From the NCBI GenBank assembly GCA_009785875.1, contig WQUF01000223.1, positions 1-12,396 on the forward strand: 12,396 nucleotides of DNA, in the 5' to 3' direction. Shown here in pieces: positions 1 through 6,734 of this stretch. Under the pieces are notes generated by a model, which did no database searches, was not told the DNA's origin, and worked only from the letters and a program-made list of their open reading frames with translations. The position numbers and the translations under genes were made by a program. The first letter of the stretch is position 1. Every line of letters begins with the position of its first letter. The stretch is from Oscillospiraceae bacterium (GTDB lineage: Bacteria; Bacillota; Clostridia; Clostridiales; Clostridiaceae).

Positions 1-1722
1 TTCTTGTATCTTCCACATATCTCTATAACGCCCCTCTTCAGCTATAAGAGTTTCGTGAGTACCCCGTTGTACAATCCGGCCTTCTTCAAAAACCAATATC
101 AGATCAGCATTACGAATTGTAGATAATCGATGAGCTATGGCTATGATGGTTCTCGTACCAGCGATTTCACCGATAGCTTGCTGAATTTGAGCCTCTGTCT
201 GCACATCTACAGATGCAGTAGCTTCATCCAGTATGAGTATAGGTGCACGCCAAAGCACAGCCCTTGCGATTGCTATACGCTGTTTCTGACCACCAGAGAG
301 TTTAGTTCCACGCTCTCCCACTTGAGTCTCGTAACCGTTTGGCATCTCCATAATATCATCATGTATGCGAGCGATTTTAGCTGCAGATTCAATCTCCTCC
401 TGTGTAGCTTCCGGCATAGCAAAAGCGATATTTTCAGTTATAGTGCCATTAAATAAAAATGTATCCTGTAAAACAAGAGAGATATTTCGATGTAGGCTTT
501 CCAGAGTAATATCTTTAAGATCCTTCCCGGCAAGGTATATGGAGCCCTCAGTTGGATCATAAAACCTAGAGATAAGCTGAGTCAACGTGGTTTTGCCCAC
601 ACCGGTAGGGCCTACAAGTGCTACCATTTTTCCAGGTTTTGCTTCAAAACATACATCCTTTAACACAGGCACCAAGTCGATATAAGAAAAGCTCACATGA
701 TCAAACTTGATATACCCTTCCACATTACCTAAAGATTCTGCACCAGGTCGATCCTTGATATTCACAGGCGTGTCCAATATTTCGATGACACGTTCTGCAC
801 CAGCAAGAGCCTGTTGCGCCGATTCAAGAAGCTGAGCAAGACCTGTTATTGGTGCATAAAATAAGGATAAGTATAATAAAAAAGCTACTATATCAGACAC
901 TGAAAGCTGCTGCCTATAAGCCAAAAGACCACCAAAACCTACGACTATTACAGTTCCAAGAGAAGTTAAAAATTCCACGCTTGGGTGAAACACAGCACTG
1001 AGTCTCAAAGCTTTCAACATGCTCACTGTAAACTTTTCAGCTTTGCCATGCACCTTTTGTGTAGCTATTTTTTGCTGGCCGAACGCCTGGATCTCTTGTA
1101 TTCCTGAGAAATTATCCTGAAGCTGTGCTGAAAGTTCACCTTGTGATTTTTGCATGACCCGAAAATTAGGTCGCACTTTTTTCAAAAAGAACCAACCTGA
1201 GAAAAGTATAAAAGGGATTGGTACGCATGTCATTAAAGCTAGACGAGCATTGATGGTAAACAAGATGACAGTGACACCGATAAGCGTAACAGCGTTTGTG
1301 ACTGTCTCTGGCATAATATGAGCATATAGGAGTTCAAATGTTGCAGCATCGCTCATGACTCGGCTCATGAGATCTCCAGTCTGCTTGCTTCTAAAGTAAT
1401 CCATGGAAAAAGACTGAAGGGTGTTATATACCATCATACGGATGTTCCGCACAAGATTCCAAGCTGCTTTGTGAGCGCAGTAATTGCTTAGAAAACGAAA
1501 TAAAATTTTAAGAATATACAAACCTAATAGTTCCATAGTCAAAAGTCCGATGCTTTTCAAGCCTTCTTGAGATAAACCTTTAGATACTAAAGATACCATA
1601 GAGGTTAATAATCTAGGTGCAAAGAGATTCACTCCTGTTAAGAGTAATGTGCTGATAGCAGCTAAGATCAAAAGTCCTCGATATGAAACAGCTTCCTTTG
1701 CCACACGCCATAACACTTTCAT
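1..1722 (-). CDS. ABC exporter, fused TMD-NBD half-transporter (LmrA/MsbA/BmrA type), C-terminus cut by the window edge
   Basis: An ATP-driven exporter half-molecule of the cytoplasmic membrane that should act as a homo- or heterodimer on lipids, drugs or peptides. The frame is open from the ATG at 1722 to base 1 (574 codons), and the family is usually 570-600 residues, so only a few residues are missing. Residues 1 to about 300 form the six-helix type I exporter membrane domain. The nucleotide-binding domain follows, with Walker A GPTGVGKTT (371-379), Q-loop Q419, signature LSGGQ (475-479), Walker B LILD with D499 and catalytic E500, and H-loop H531. All are canonical, so this half should hydrolyse ATP. 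A GGGGGAA Shine-Dalgarno precedes the start. It is divergent from the GT2 gene and has its own promoter at 1765-1793. A partner half could lie left of the window. The substrate cannot be read from the sequence. Confidence 0.95.
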   Translation of the reverse strand, partial: MKVLWRVAKEAVSYRGLLILAAISTLLLTGVNLFAPRLLTSMVSLVSKGLSQEGLKSIGLLTMELLGLYILKILFRFLSNYCAHKAAWNLVRNIRMMVYNTLQSFSMDYFRSKQTGDLMSRVMSDAATFELLYAHIMPETVTNAVTLIGVTVILFTINARLALMTCVPIPFILFSGWFFLKKVRPNFRVMQKSQGELSAQLQDNFSGIQEIQAFGQQKIATQKVHGKAEKFTVSMLKALRLSAVFHPSVEFLTSLGTVIVVGFGGLLAYRQQLSVSDIVAFLLYLSLFYAPITGLAQLLESAQQALAGAERVIEILDTPVNIKDRPGAESLGNVEGYIKFDHVSFSYIDLVPVLKDVCFEAKPGKMVALVGPTGVGKTTLTQLISRFYDPTEGSIYLAGKDLKDITLESLHRNISLVLQDTFLFNGTITENIAFAMPEATQEEIESAAKIARIHDDIMEMPNGYETQVGERGTKLSGGQKQRIAIARAVLWRAPILILDEATASVDVQTEAQIQQAIGEIAGTRTIIAIAHRLSTIRNADLILVFEEGRIVQRGTHETLIAEEGRYRDMWKIQE

Positions 1723-1764
1723 AAAAATTCCCCCGAATGATTTATAATATTAATTCCATTTTTT

Positions 1765-1793
1765 ATTTTAAAGGTATTCAATTTAAATATCAA
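1765..1793 (-). promoter_or_regulatory. Sigma-A-type promoter for the ABC exporter gene
   Basis: On the minus strand TTGATA (-35, 1793-1788) is followed by a 17-base spacer and TAAAAT (-10, 1770-1765). Each box has one mismatch to consensus and the spacing is ideal. It lies about 40 bases upstream of the ATG at 1722. This is pattern recognition only; no start site has been mapped. Confidence 0.7.
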
Positions 1794-1857
1794 GTTTTGT
1801 TTATCTTACATCAAATGAAAAGAATATTTTATTAAAATTTGATTATCTAACATCTTT

Positions 1858-1888
1858 CTATCACATTTTAAGCTTATCATTGTAATAT
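1858..1888 (+). promoter_or_regulatory. Promoter/operator region of the GT2 gene, motif shared with the GT39 gene
   Basis: TATCACATTT, five variable bases, then TTATCAT begins at 1858. The same 22-base arrangement, ungapped and matching at 18 of 22 positions, occurs upstream of the GT39 gene on the minus strand (about 6612-6633). Within it ATCACA could serve as a weak -35 (about 1859-1864) and TAATAT (1883-1888) as a -10 with spacing close to 17. A strong AGGAGG (1911-1916) follows. The shared motif suggests common control of the two glycosyltransferases; the regulator is unknown and the promoter boxes are weak. Confidence 0.45.
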
Positions 1889-1924
1889 AGAATTCAAAAA
1901 TCAGTGTAAAAGGAGGCACTAAAT

Positions 1925-2923
1925 TTGGATAAACTATATTTAGTTGTGCCATGTTACAATGAAGAAGAAGTACTAAAAGAAACAGCAAAAAGACTTTGTG
2001 AAAAATTGATGTCTCTTATCAAAGCAAATAAAATATCAGAGGATAGTAAAATATTATTTGTAAATGATGGATCAAAAGATGAAACATGGAATATAATTAA
2101 GACTCTTTACGAAAAAAATAGCTTTATACAAGGGATAAAGCTTTCTAGAAATGAAGGTCATCAAAATGCGCTCTTTTGTGGACTTATCCATGCCAAAGAT
2201 GAATGTGATGTTGCAATATCCCTGGATGCTGATCTTCAAGATGATGTTGACGTTATAGATGAATTCATCGAAAAATATCACGAAGGTTCAGACATAGTCT
2301 ATGGAGTTAGAAACTCTAGAAAGAAAGATAGCTTCTTTAAGAGGACATCAGCAGAAGGATTTTATAAGGTGATGAAACTCTTAGGAGTAGACATAGTTTA
2401 TAATCATGCGGATTATAGGCTTATGAGTAAAAATGCATTAAATGCCTTAAGCGAATTTAATGAAGTGAATTTATTTTTAAGAGGCATCGTTCCTCTAATA
2501 GGTTATAAATCTGATGTGGTATATTATGAACGCCATGAAAGATTTGCAGGAGAATCAAAATATCCACTTAAAAAAATGCTGAGTTTTGCATTTGAAGGTA
2601 TAACATCCTTTAGCATTAAGCCAATAAAATTCATAAGCGCAATTGGATTTTTAATATTCTCAATAAGTATACTGATGCTGATATATAGTTTAATCATGTT
2701 TTCCATAGGGAATACACACCCAGGGTGGACATCGCTTATCATATCCATTTGGGCTATTGGCGGATTACAGCTATTAGCAATAGGAATAATAGGTGAATAT
2801 ATTGGGAAAGCATACCTGGAAACAAAGCATAGGCCAAAATATTTTGTAGAAAAATATTTAGTCCATAAAGAGATGCTAACAAATTATGATATTTTAAAAT
2901 CTGAAACGACCATCAATAATTAA
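1925..2923 (+). CDS. GT2 glycosyltransferase, polyprenyl-phosphate sugar synthase (GtrB/DPM1/YkcC-like), two TM helices
   Basis: Likely transfers a sugar from a nucleotide sugar to undecaprenyl phosphate on the inner membrane face, making the lipid-linked donor for an outward-facing GT-C enzyme. Visible features are the GT-A start VVPCYNEEE (7-15), the nucleotide-binding FVNDGS with D48, the metal site DADLQDD (101-107), the YRLM segment (164-167) and the ERHERFAGESKY acceptor-loop motif (202-213). Two C-terminal membrane helices follow (about 235-260 and 268-295), then the RPKY tail typical of GtrB-like proteins. At 332 aa it has normal family length. The start is TTG, chosen because AGGAGG at 1911-1916 lies 8 bases upstream and translation begins right at the conserved MDKLYLVVP. 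The GT39 gene at 4477-6570 is the probable partner, as in the Bacillus ykcB/ykcC pair. The sugar is not predictable. Confidence 0.9.
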   Translation: MDKLYLVVPCYNEEEVLKETAKRLCEKLMSLIKANKISEDSKILFVNDGSKDETWNIIKTLYEKNSFIQGIKLSRNEGHQNALFCGLIHAKDECDVAISLDADLQDDVDVIDEFIEKYHEGSDIVYGVRNSRKKDSFFKRTSAEGFYKVMKLLGVDIVYNHADYRLMSKNALNALSEFNEVNLFLRGIVPLIGYKSDVVYYERHERFAGESKYPLKKMLSFAFEGITSFSIKPIKFISAIGFLIFSISILMLIYSLIMFSIGNTHPGWTSLIISIWAIGGLQLLAIGIIGEYIGKAYLETKHRPKYFVEKYLVHKEMLTNYDILKSETTINN

Positions 2924-2924
2924 G

Positions 2925-3050
2925 AAAAAAATGACGTGATTCAAATCAGTTGACACCCTTTAAGTTTATGATATCACTTAAAGTGTTGATTTTATCAAAT
3001 TTTGTGAAAACAATAAAACAAAATGTGTCAACTGATTTGATCATTTTTTT
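2925..3050. terminator. Long interrupted inverted repeat, probable bidirectional terminator after the GT2 gene
   Basis: A perfect 16-base arm TCAAATCAGTTGACAC (2941-2956) has its exact complement at 3025-3040. The arms continue outward as a further 10-base match (A-run plus TGA at 2925-2934 against TCA plus T-run at 3041-3050), interrupted on the left by six extra bases (2935-2940). The A-run/T-run ends suit termination in both directions, and the structure starts 2 bases after the GT2 stop. The 68-base interior is unusually long for a terminator and has its own small hairpin (2958-2965 with 2976-2983). A miniature mobile element is the alternative, but no target duplication is visible. Confidence 0.65.
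2958..2987. promoter_or_regulatory. Operator-like motif inside the 2925-3050 loop, related to the GT39 upstream dyad
   Basis: Contains CTTTAAGT and ACTTAAAG as an inverted repeat (8-base arms, 10-base loop). On the minus strand it reads TTTAAGTGATATCATA, which matches 15 of 16 bases of the GT39 upstream site. The plus-strand 10-mer TTAAAGTGTT (2978-2987) is also part of the GT39 repeat. This could be a third binding site for the same regulator or a site shared by descent. Function is inferred only. Confidence 0.35.
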
Positions 3051-3118
3051 GAAACACGCCGAAAAAAATAGGAGGAAAAATTAGAGATAAATTTCATCTT
3101 TAAGAAAAGAATGAACTT

Positions 3119-3146
3119 TTGACATTCAAAATAAGAAAACTATAAT
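3119..3146 (+). promoter_or_regulatory. Perfect-consensus sigma-A promoter directly abutting the Shine-Dalgarno of the DUF347 gene
   Basis: TTGACA (3119-3124), a 16-base spacer and TATAAT (3141-3146) are both exact consensus. The AGGAGG of the downstream gene starts at the next base (3147). A start 6-7 bases after the -10 would give an mRNA beginning at about 3153, which would lack the SD and have a leader of about 6 bases. Either the promoter is not used that way or the transcript is nearly leaderless. Confidence 0.55.
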
Positions 3147-3158
3147 AGGAGGTCTACT

Positions 3159-4538
3159 ATGAATACCACAGCACCAAACAATCGGTTTTCATCAAAATCT
3201 ACACAAATGTTAAGCAAAGTCCCTGAGGTCACCATCTTTTTCTGGATCATCAAAGTGCTATGTACGACGGTCGGTGAAACCTTTGCCGATTTTATCAATA
3301 TCAATCTCGGACTTGGATTGACAAAGACATCCATCCTCATGGGTGTTGCTTTTGCTATAATCCTATTTATCCAGTTTAGAACGAAAAAATATGTTCCAAG
3401 TGTATACTGGCCAACCGTCGTGCTCATCAGTGTTTTCGGCACATTGGTAACCGACAATATGGTTGAAAACATGGGTGTCCAACTCACCACCAGTGTTATT
3501 CTATTCACCATTTTATTGGCTATCACGTTTATTGTTTGGTACCTGAGCGAAAAGACACTTTCGATTCATTCCGTCTTCACTCCGAAAAGAGAAGCGTTTT
3601 ATTGGCTTGCCATTCTCTTTACATTTGCGCTAGGTACCGCTACCGGAGATTTTGTAGCTGAACAACTCTCATTAGGTTATACGCTCACCGGCTTAATCGT
3701 TCTTACTCTGGTTCTTTGCACTTTCGTCGCATGGAAATTTCTCAAGTTTGATGCGATTTTCACTTTCTGGATCGCCTATATACTTACCCGACCGCTGGGT
3801 GCTTCGCTTGGAGATTATATGTCGCAACCCACGACGTTAGGTGGCTTAGGGCTTGGTGCGACCATCACCAGTATTATATTCCTCTCGGCAATTTTGATCA
3901 TCGTTGTATTCCTGTCAATCACTAAAATGGATCGAATCCTAAAAGTAAAATCGGTTGCTACAGAGCAGCGCACAGGTTCAAAAAAGTTTGGGTTGCAGGT
4001 TGTGGTTATGATATGCGTTTTCCTTGTAGCCGGAACTTTTATCGGCGTCTATGCAAATAGCCACAACAAAACCATTGCTGGTAAAACCGATTTGTCCGAT
4101 GAGCTATCAGGGTTTATAAGCATTTTAACCGATATGAAAAACTATGTCATTGCCAATGATTTCACTGACGCACGAGCACAGGCGGATAAACTTGAACATG
4201 ACTGGGATACACAGGAAGGGACCCTCCGTCCGATTGATACGAATACATGGATAGCGATTGATGGCACTTTTGATAAGGTGTTATCGGATGTTCGTACCAC
4301 TACCGATATAGAAAAATGCAAGACATCCATTGACGCATCATTGACCGTGTTGGAAGCAGCAAACAAGGGCGATCAATCGGCATCAACATCAAATACCACA
4401 AGTTCACAAACTACATCAAATGCATCTTCTATGAAAAATAGCCAATACTTATTTTTTAAGTATTGGCTAAAATTTTTTAATTATCAACTAATCCTGAAAG
4501 ATCATACAATGTTCCTGAATTTCTCATATTCGTTGTAG
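3159..4538 (+). CDS. DUF347/COG4705 four-repeat membrane protein with C-terminal extracytoplasmic helical extension; frame reads through the terminator
   Basis: A membrane protein of unknown function. Four internal repeats, each with a Trp followed by a G-x-x-x-x-D motif, fit the DUF347 family: W29/GETFAD (39-44), W84/GTLVTD (94-99), W149/GTATGD (159-164), W204/GASLGD (214-219). About eight helices span 25-255 and a ninth lies at about 280-297. After it comes an outward helical region (about 310-402, with W349 and W364) and a Ser/Thr/Asn-rich linker (406-424). The helical region faintly resembles DUF4363-like domains, a weak guess. The start has AGGAGG 6 bases upstream. The last 30 or so residues are encoded by terminator DNA and by sequence antisense to the GT39 3' end, so the natural end was probably near 4434-4441. 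Sampled rows are GC-richer (42-45%) than those of GT2 (28-33%), suggesting a separate origin. Confidence 0.75.
   Translation: MNTTAPNNRFSSKSTQMLSKVPEVTIFFWIIKVLCTTVGETFADFININLGLGLTKTSILMGVAFAIILFIQFRTKKYVPSVYWPTVVLISVFGTLVTDNMVENMGVQLTTSVILFTILLAITFIVWYLSEKTLSIHSVFTPKREAFYWLAILFTFALGTATGDFVAEQLSLGYTLTGLIVLTLVLCTFVAWKFLKFDAIFTFWIAYILTRPLGASLGDYMSQPTTLGGLGLGATITSIIFLSAILIIVVFLSITKMDRILKVKSVATEQRTGSKKFGLQVVVMICVFLVAGTFIGVYANSHNKTIAGKTDLSDELSGFISILTDMKNYVIANDFTDARAQADKLEHDWDTQEGTLRPIDTNTWIAIDGTFDKVLSDVRTTTDIEKCKTSIDASLTVLEAANKGDQSASTSNTTSSQTTSNASSMKNSQYLFFKYWLKFFNYQLILKDHTMFLNFSYSL
4434..4478. terminator. Bidirectional intrinsic terminator between the convergent DUF347 and GT39 genes
   Basis: A 13-bp perfect stem (4439-4451 with 4457-4469; inner part GCCAATACTTA) has a 5-base T loop. 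It is preceded by an A-run (4434-4438) and followed by a T-run (4473-4478), so it works in both directions. The T-run overlaps the GT39 stop codon, and the upstream coding frame passes through the whole stem. Confidence 0.85.
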
Positions 4539-6570
4539 AACTTCCATTTCCGTAATCTACTACTGTCGCATTCTGCTCTACCCAATTTGTAATTTGACCC
4601 TGTGCTCCATTGCCCATACCTCCACCCATGCCACCAGCCAAGAAATATTTCACTTGTCCTTCTTTAACCATCTCAATAAATTCTTCCAGGGTTATGCTTG
4701 GATCTGAGCCTAAAAAACCACCTATTGTCATAACTTTAGCATCTGTATTTAAGATTATTGGTTCAGATGAACCTGCATTCATCGTTGCTATCAAATATTT
4801 ATTATCAGAAGGGTTATTATTTATGAAGTCTATGAGTGCACTATTTGCATTTCCACCGTCCATAAATCCATTACCATTCGCAAATTCATTAGGGTTCATG
4901 TTTTCTGGCATCTGGAAATTTCCCCCGTTTGGTAACTGAAAATCTCCTCCATTTGGCATCTGGAAGTCTCTTCTATTATTTCCATCACCATTCATCCCAA
5001 ACATTCCACCGAACATGTCTCCTCTTATATCCGGTCCTGCTGTAGGAGTCGTAGTCTGAACTCCATTTATAGTAGTACATGTCCACACAAACGGTGTTAT
5101 CAGTACACCTATAATACCAATGGTTACTGCAGGTTTCAAGAACTTTAATAACTTTAAATCATTCAGAATATTGATTAAAATTAAAGAGGCTACTGATATA
5201 AACGTTAAAACACAAATCACAGGGATTAACACTGTTCTATATCCAGTATATCTATTTACTATTATTATCTCTACTATGCTTGTAATTAAAAATGCAGCTG
5301 GAAGTAAAAATGCTGTAGTGCTTCTTAACTTAAAGAATCTAAATAATTCTACAATTGCTATTGCAGAAAGTGCTGCTATTGCAGGCGCAAACATGGATAG
5401 GTAATATCTGTGGAAAAATGATGATATGCAAAAGAATCCATACATGGAAATAAACCACACAGACCACAGAAGTAGATGCCTTAAACTCTCTGACTTATTT
5501 TCATCTTCTACTTTTCTATATCTTAAAATTAAAGCTAAAATCCCAAATAACGCCAAAGGTATGAGCCAAGATGCTTGACTTGCCATTTGTGCATTGAATA
5601 ATCTAAGAGGTCCTTGTTGTCCGCCTTCAGATGCACCTATTCCTCCTCCTATTCCTGGAATCATATTTGGACTGCTATTATTTTGTTCTCCGCCATTAAA
5701 AGAAATATCATTAAGTGGATTAGATTGATTTGAATCATCTATGGGAGCATTGTTTCTAAATTGATTACCACGATTGCCCCCAAACATACCAATTATCCTT
5801 TGAATTCCATTGTAGCCAAGGGCTAGTTCTAGTTGCGAGTTAGTACTGCTAGAGCCTACATATGAACGATCCGCTGCAGGTGTTAAATCTACAGCTAAAA
5901 TCCAACATAAAGACACAACTAATAACATTACTAAAGCAGCTGCGCTATTTATTATTTTCCTTGAGATCTTTATTTTTGTTGCAAATAAGTAGCATACTAC
6001 AAAAGCAGGCAATACCATAAATGCTTCCAGGGTCTTTATATTAAAAGCAATTCCTTCTAAAAACATAGCTAAGAGAAGCAATTTAAGGCTTTTTCTTTCT
6101 GAAGCTACTAAAAGAGCCCAAGTTGCAAATAGCGTCATCATGACTAAAGAAGCGTCCAGATTGTTTGTCTTCGATGCTGCTACAAAGATTGGTGTTGTAG
6201 CTAAAAGAAAAGAAGCGAGCAATCCAGCTGGTTTTCCAAAAGTCCTGCCTATTATATGATTTAATAACGCAATTGAAATCATGGAACAGACGACTTCAGC
6301 TAATATTAAGCTCCATCCGTGAACCCCAAATATTAAACCAAATAAGCATTGTATCCAAAGCCCAAATGCTGGCTTATCCACCGTTATATATCCAGCATCA
6401 AAAGATGCAAAGAAAAAGTTATGGAAATTCTGTAGCATGCTCTTTACTGCTGCTGTATAATATGCATTTCCGCTTCCTTCTTTCCATATTCCAAATCCCA
6501 TAAAGAAACCACCTAATAAAATGATGGCTATAAGTGCAATTCTATATAAGTTAGATTTTGATATCTTCAT
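4477..6570 (-). CDS. GT39-family (ArnT/PMT/YkcB-like) membrane glycosyltransferase with Gly/Asn/Met-rich extracellular loops
   Basis: A GT-C enzyme expected to take a sugar from a polyprenyl-phosphate donor and transfer it to an acceptor outside the membrane. The N-terminal helix is followed by the outer loop FDAGYITVDKPAFGLW with D58 and D65 (family catalytic/donor site) and by NNLDASL (136-142), both typical of this family. About a dozen helices lie between residues 8 and 498. One soluble loop (about 263-322) is rich in Gly/Asn. The C-terminal extracellular part (500-697) has a low-complexity stretch with three 8-residue repeats (535-558), then a folded-looking domain (578-695). The ATG at 6570 is chosen because GGAGG (6583-6579) lies 8 bases upstream; a TTG at 6585 is in frame but overlaps that SD. 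At 697 aa it is normal for YkcB-like proteins. The GT2 gene at 1925-2923 is its likely donor-making partner. Confidence 0.9.
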   Translation of the reverse strand: MKISKSNLYRIALIAIILLGGFFMGFGIWKEGSGNAYYTAAVKSMLQNFHNFFFASFDAGYITVDKPAFGLWIQCLFGLIFGVHGWSLILAEVVCSMISIALLNHIIGRTFGKPAGLLASFLLATTPIFVAASKTNNLDASLVMMTLFATWALLVASERKSLKLLLLAMFLEGIAFNIKTLEAFMVLPAFVVCYLFATKIKISRKIINSAAALVMLLVVSLCWILAVDLTPAADRSYVGSSSTNSQLELALGYNGIQRIIGMFGGNRGNQFRNNAPIDDSNQSNPLNDISFNGGEQNNSSPNMIPGIGGGIGASEGGQQGPLRLFNAQMASQASWLIPLALFGILALILRYRKVEDENKSESLRHLLLWSVWFISMYGFFCISSFFHRYYLSMFAPAIAALSAIAIVELFRFFKLRSTTAFLLPAAFLITSIVEIIIVNRYTGYRTVLIPVICVLTFISVASLILINILNDLKLLKFLKPAVTIGIIGVLITPFVWTCTTINGVQTTTPTAGPDIRGDMFGGMFGMNGDGNNRRDFQMPNGGDFQLPNGGNFQMPENMNPNEFANGNGFMDGGNANSALIDFINNNPSDNKYLIATMNAGSSEPIILNTDAKVMTIGGFLGSDPSITLEEFIEMVKEGQVKYFLAGGMGGGMGNGAQGQITNWVEQNATVVDYGNGSSTTNMRNSGTLYDLSGLVDN
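4897..4968 (-). repeat. Three tandem 24-bp in-frame repeats in the GT39 extracellular domain
   Basis: Three consecutive 24-base units (4968-4945, 4944-4921, 4920-4897) encode DFQMPNGG, DFQLPNGG and NFQMPENM. The units are diverged at DNA level, so they are old or selected at protein level. They lie in a flexible Gly/Asn/Met-rich linker before the C-terminal domain. Confidence 0.8.
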
Positions 6571-6588
6571 AGTTAAAGCCTCCAAATA

Positions 6589-6654
6589 ATTAAAGTGTCG
6601 AAACTTATATATATGATAACACTTAAATGTGATATTAAAGTGTTAAAACTTATA
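6589..6654 (-). promoter_or_regulatory. Operator-like cluster in the GT39 promoter: 27-base dyad plus a 19/21 direct repeat
   Basis: On the minus strand an arm AACACTTTAAT, spacer ATCAC and arm ATTTAAGTGTT (plus-strand 6618-6644) form an inverted repeat with 10 of 11 matches. A 21-base unit ATTAAAGTGT..AAACTTATA (plus strand) occurs at 6634-6654 and again at 6589-6609, 45 bases apart, with two mismatches. Between them the TTATCAT-ATATATAAG region looks like a -10 (TATAAG) with ATCACA as a weak -35. Such spaced repeats suit a dimeric regulator of the GT39 gene. The regulator is not encoded in this window. Confidence 0.55.
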
Positions 6655-6710
6655 AAGATGGGAAAAGAATAATCATCAAGCTATCACTTTTTTAACACAT
6701 TCAATCAAAT

Positions 6711-6733
6711 AAAAAAAGAAGCTTTTAAGCTTC
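6711..6733 (-). terminator. Intrinsic terminator of the AAA/PD-(D/E)XK gene
   Basis: On the minus strand GAAGC and GCTTC arms (6733-6729 with 6722-6718, extendable by AA/TT pairs) are followed by seven T (plus-strand A-run 6711-6717). It begins directly after the TAA stop at 6735-6737. Confidence 0.85.
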
Positions 6734-6734
6734 C

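Noticed and set aside
2925..3050. Confident call of a miniature transposon (MITE)
   Set aside because: The inverted arms would fit, but there is no visible target-site duplication and no second copy in the window, while A/T-runs at the ends fit a terminator better.
3070..3110. Small gene after the AGGAGG at 3070-3075
   Set aside because: No ATG, GTG or TTG at suitable spacing opens a frame of any length; kept only as an orphan SD-like sequence.
3140..3526. 128-codon minus-strand frame opposite the DUF347 gene
   Set aside because: It lies entirely antisense to a gene with clear repeats, has no ribosome site and no recognisable motif; a shadow frame.
4140..4366. Minus-strand 74-codon frame within the DUF347 gene
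   Set aside because: Antisense shadow with no ribosome site or motif.
6571..6585. TTG start five codons upstream for the GT39 gene
   Set aside because: It would include the GGAGG ribosome site in the coding region; the ATG at 6570 sits 8 bases after that site and begins a normal N-terminus.
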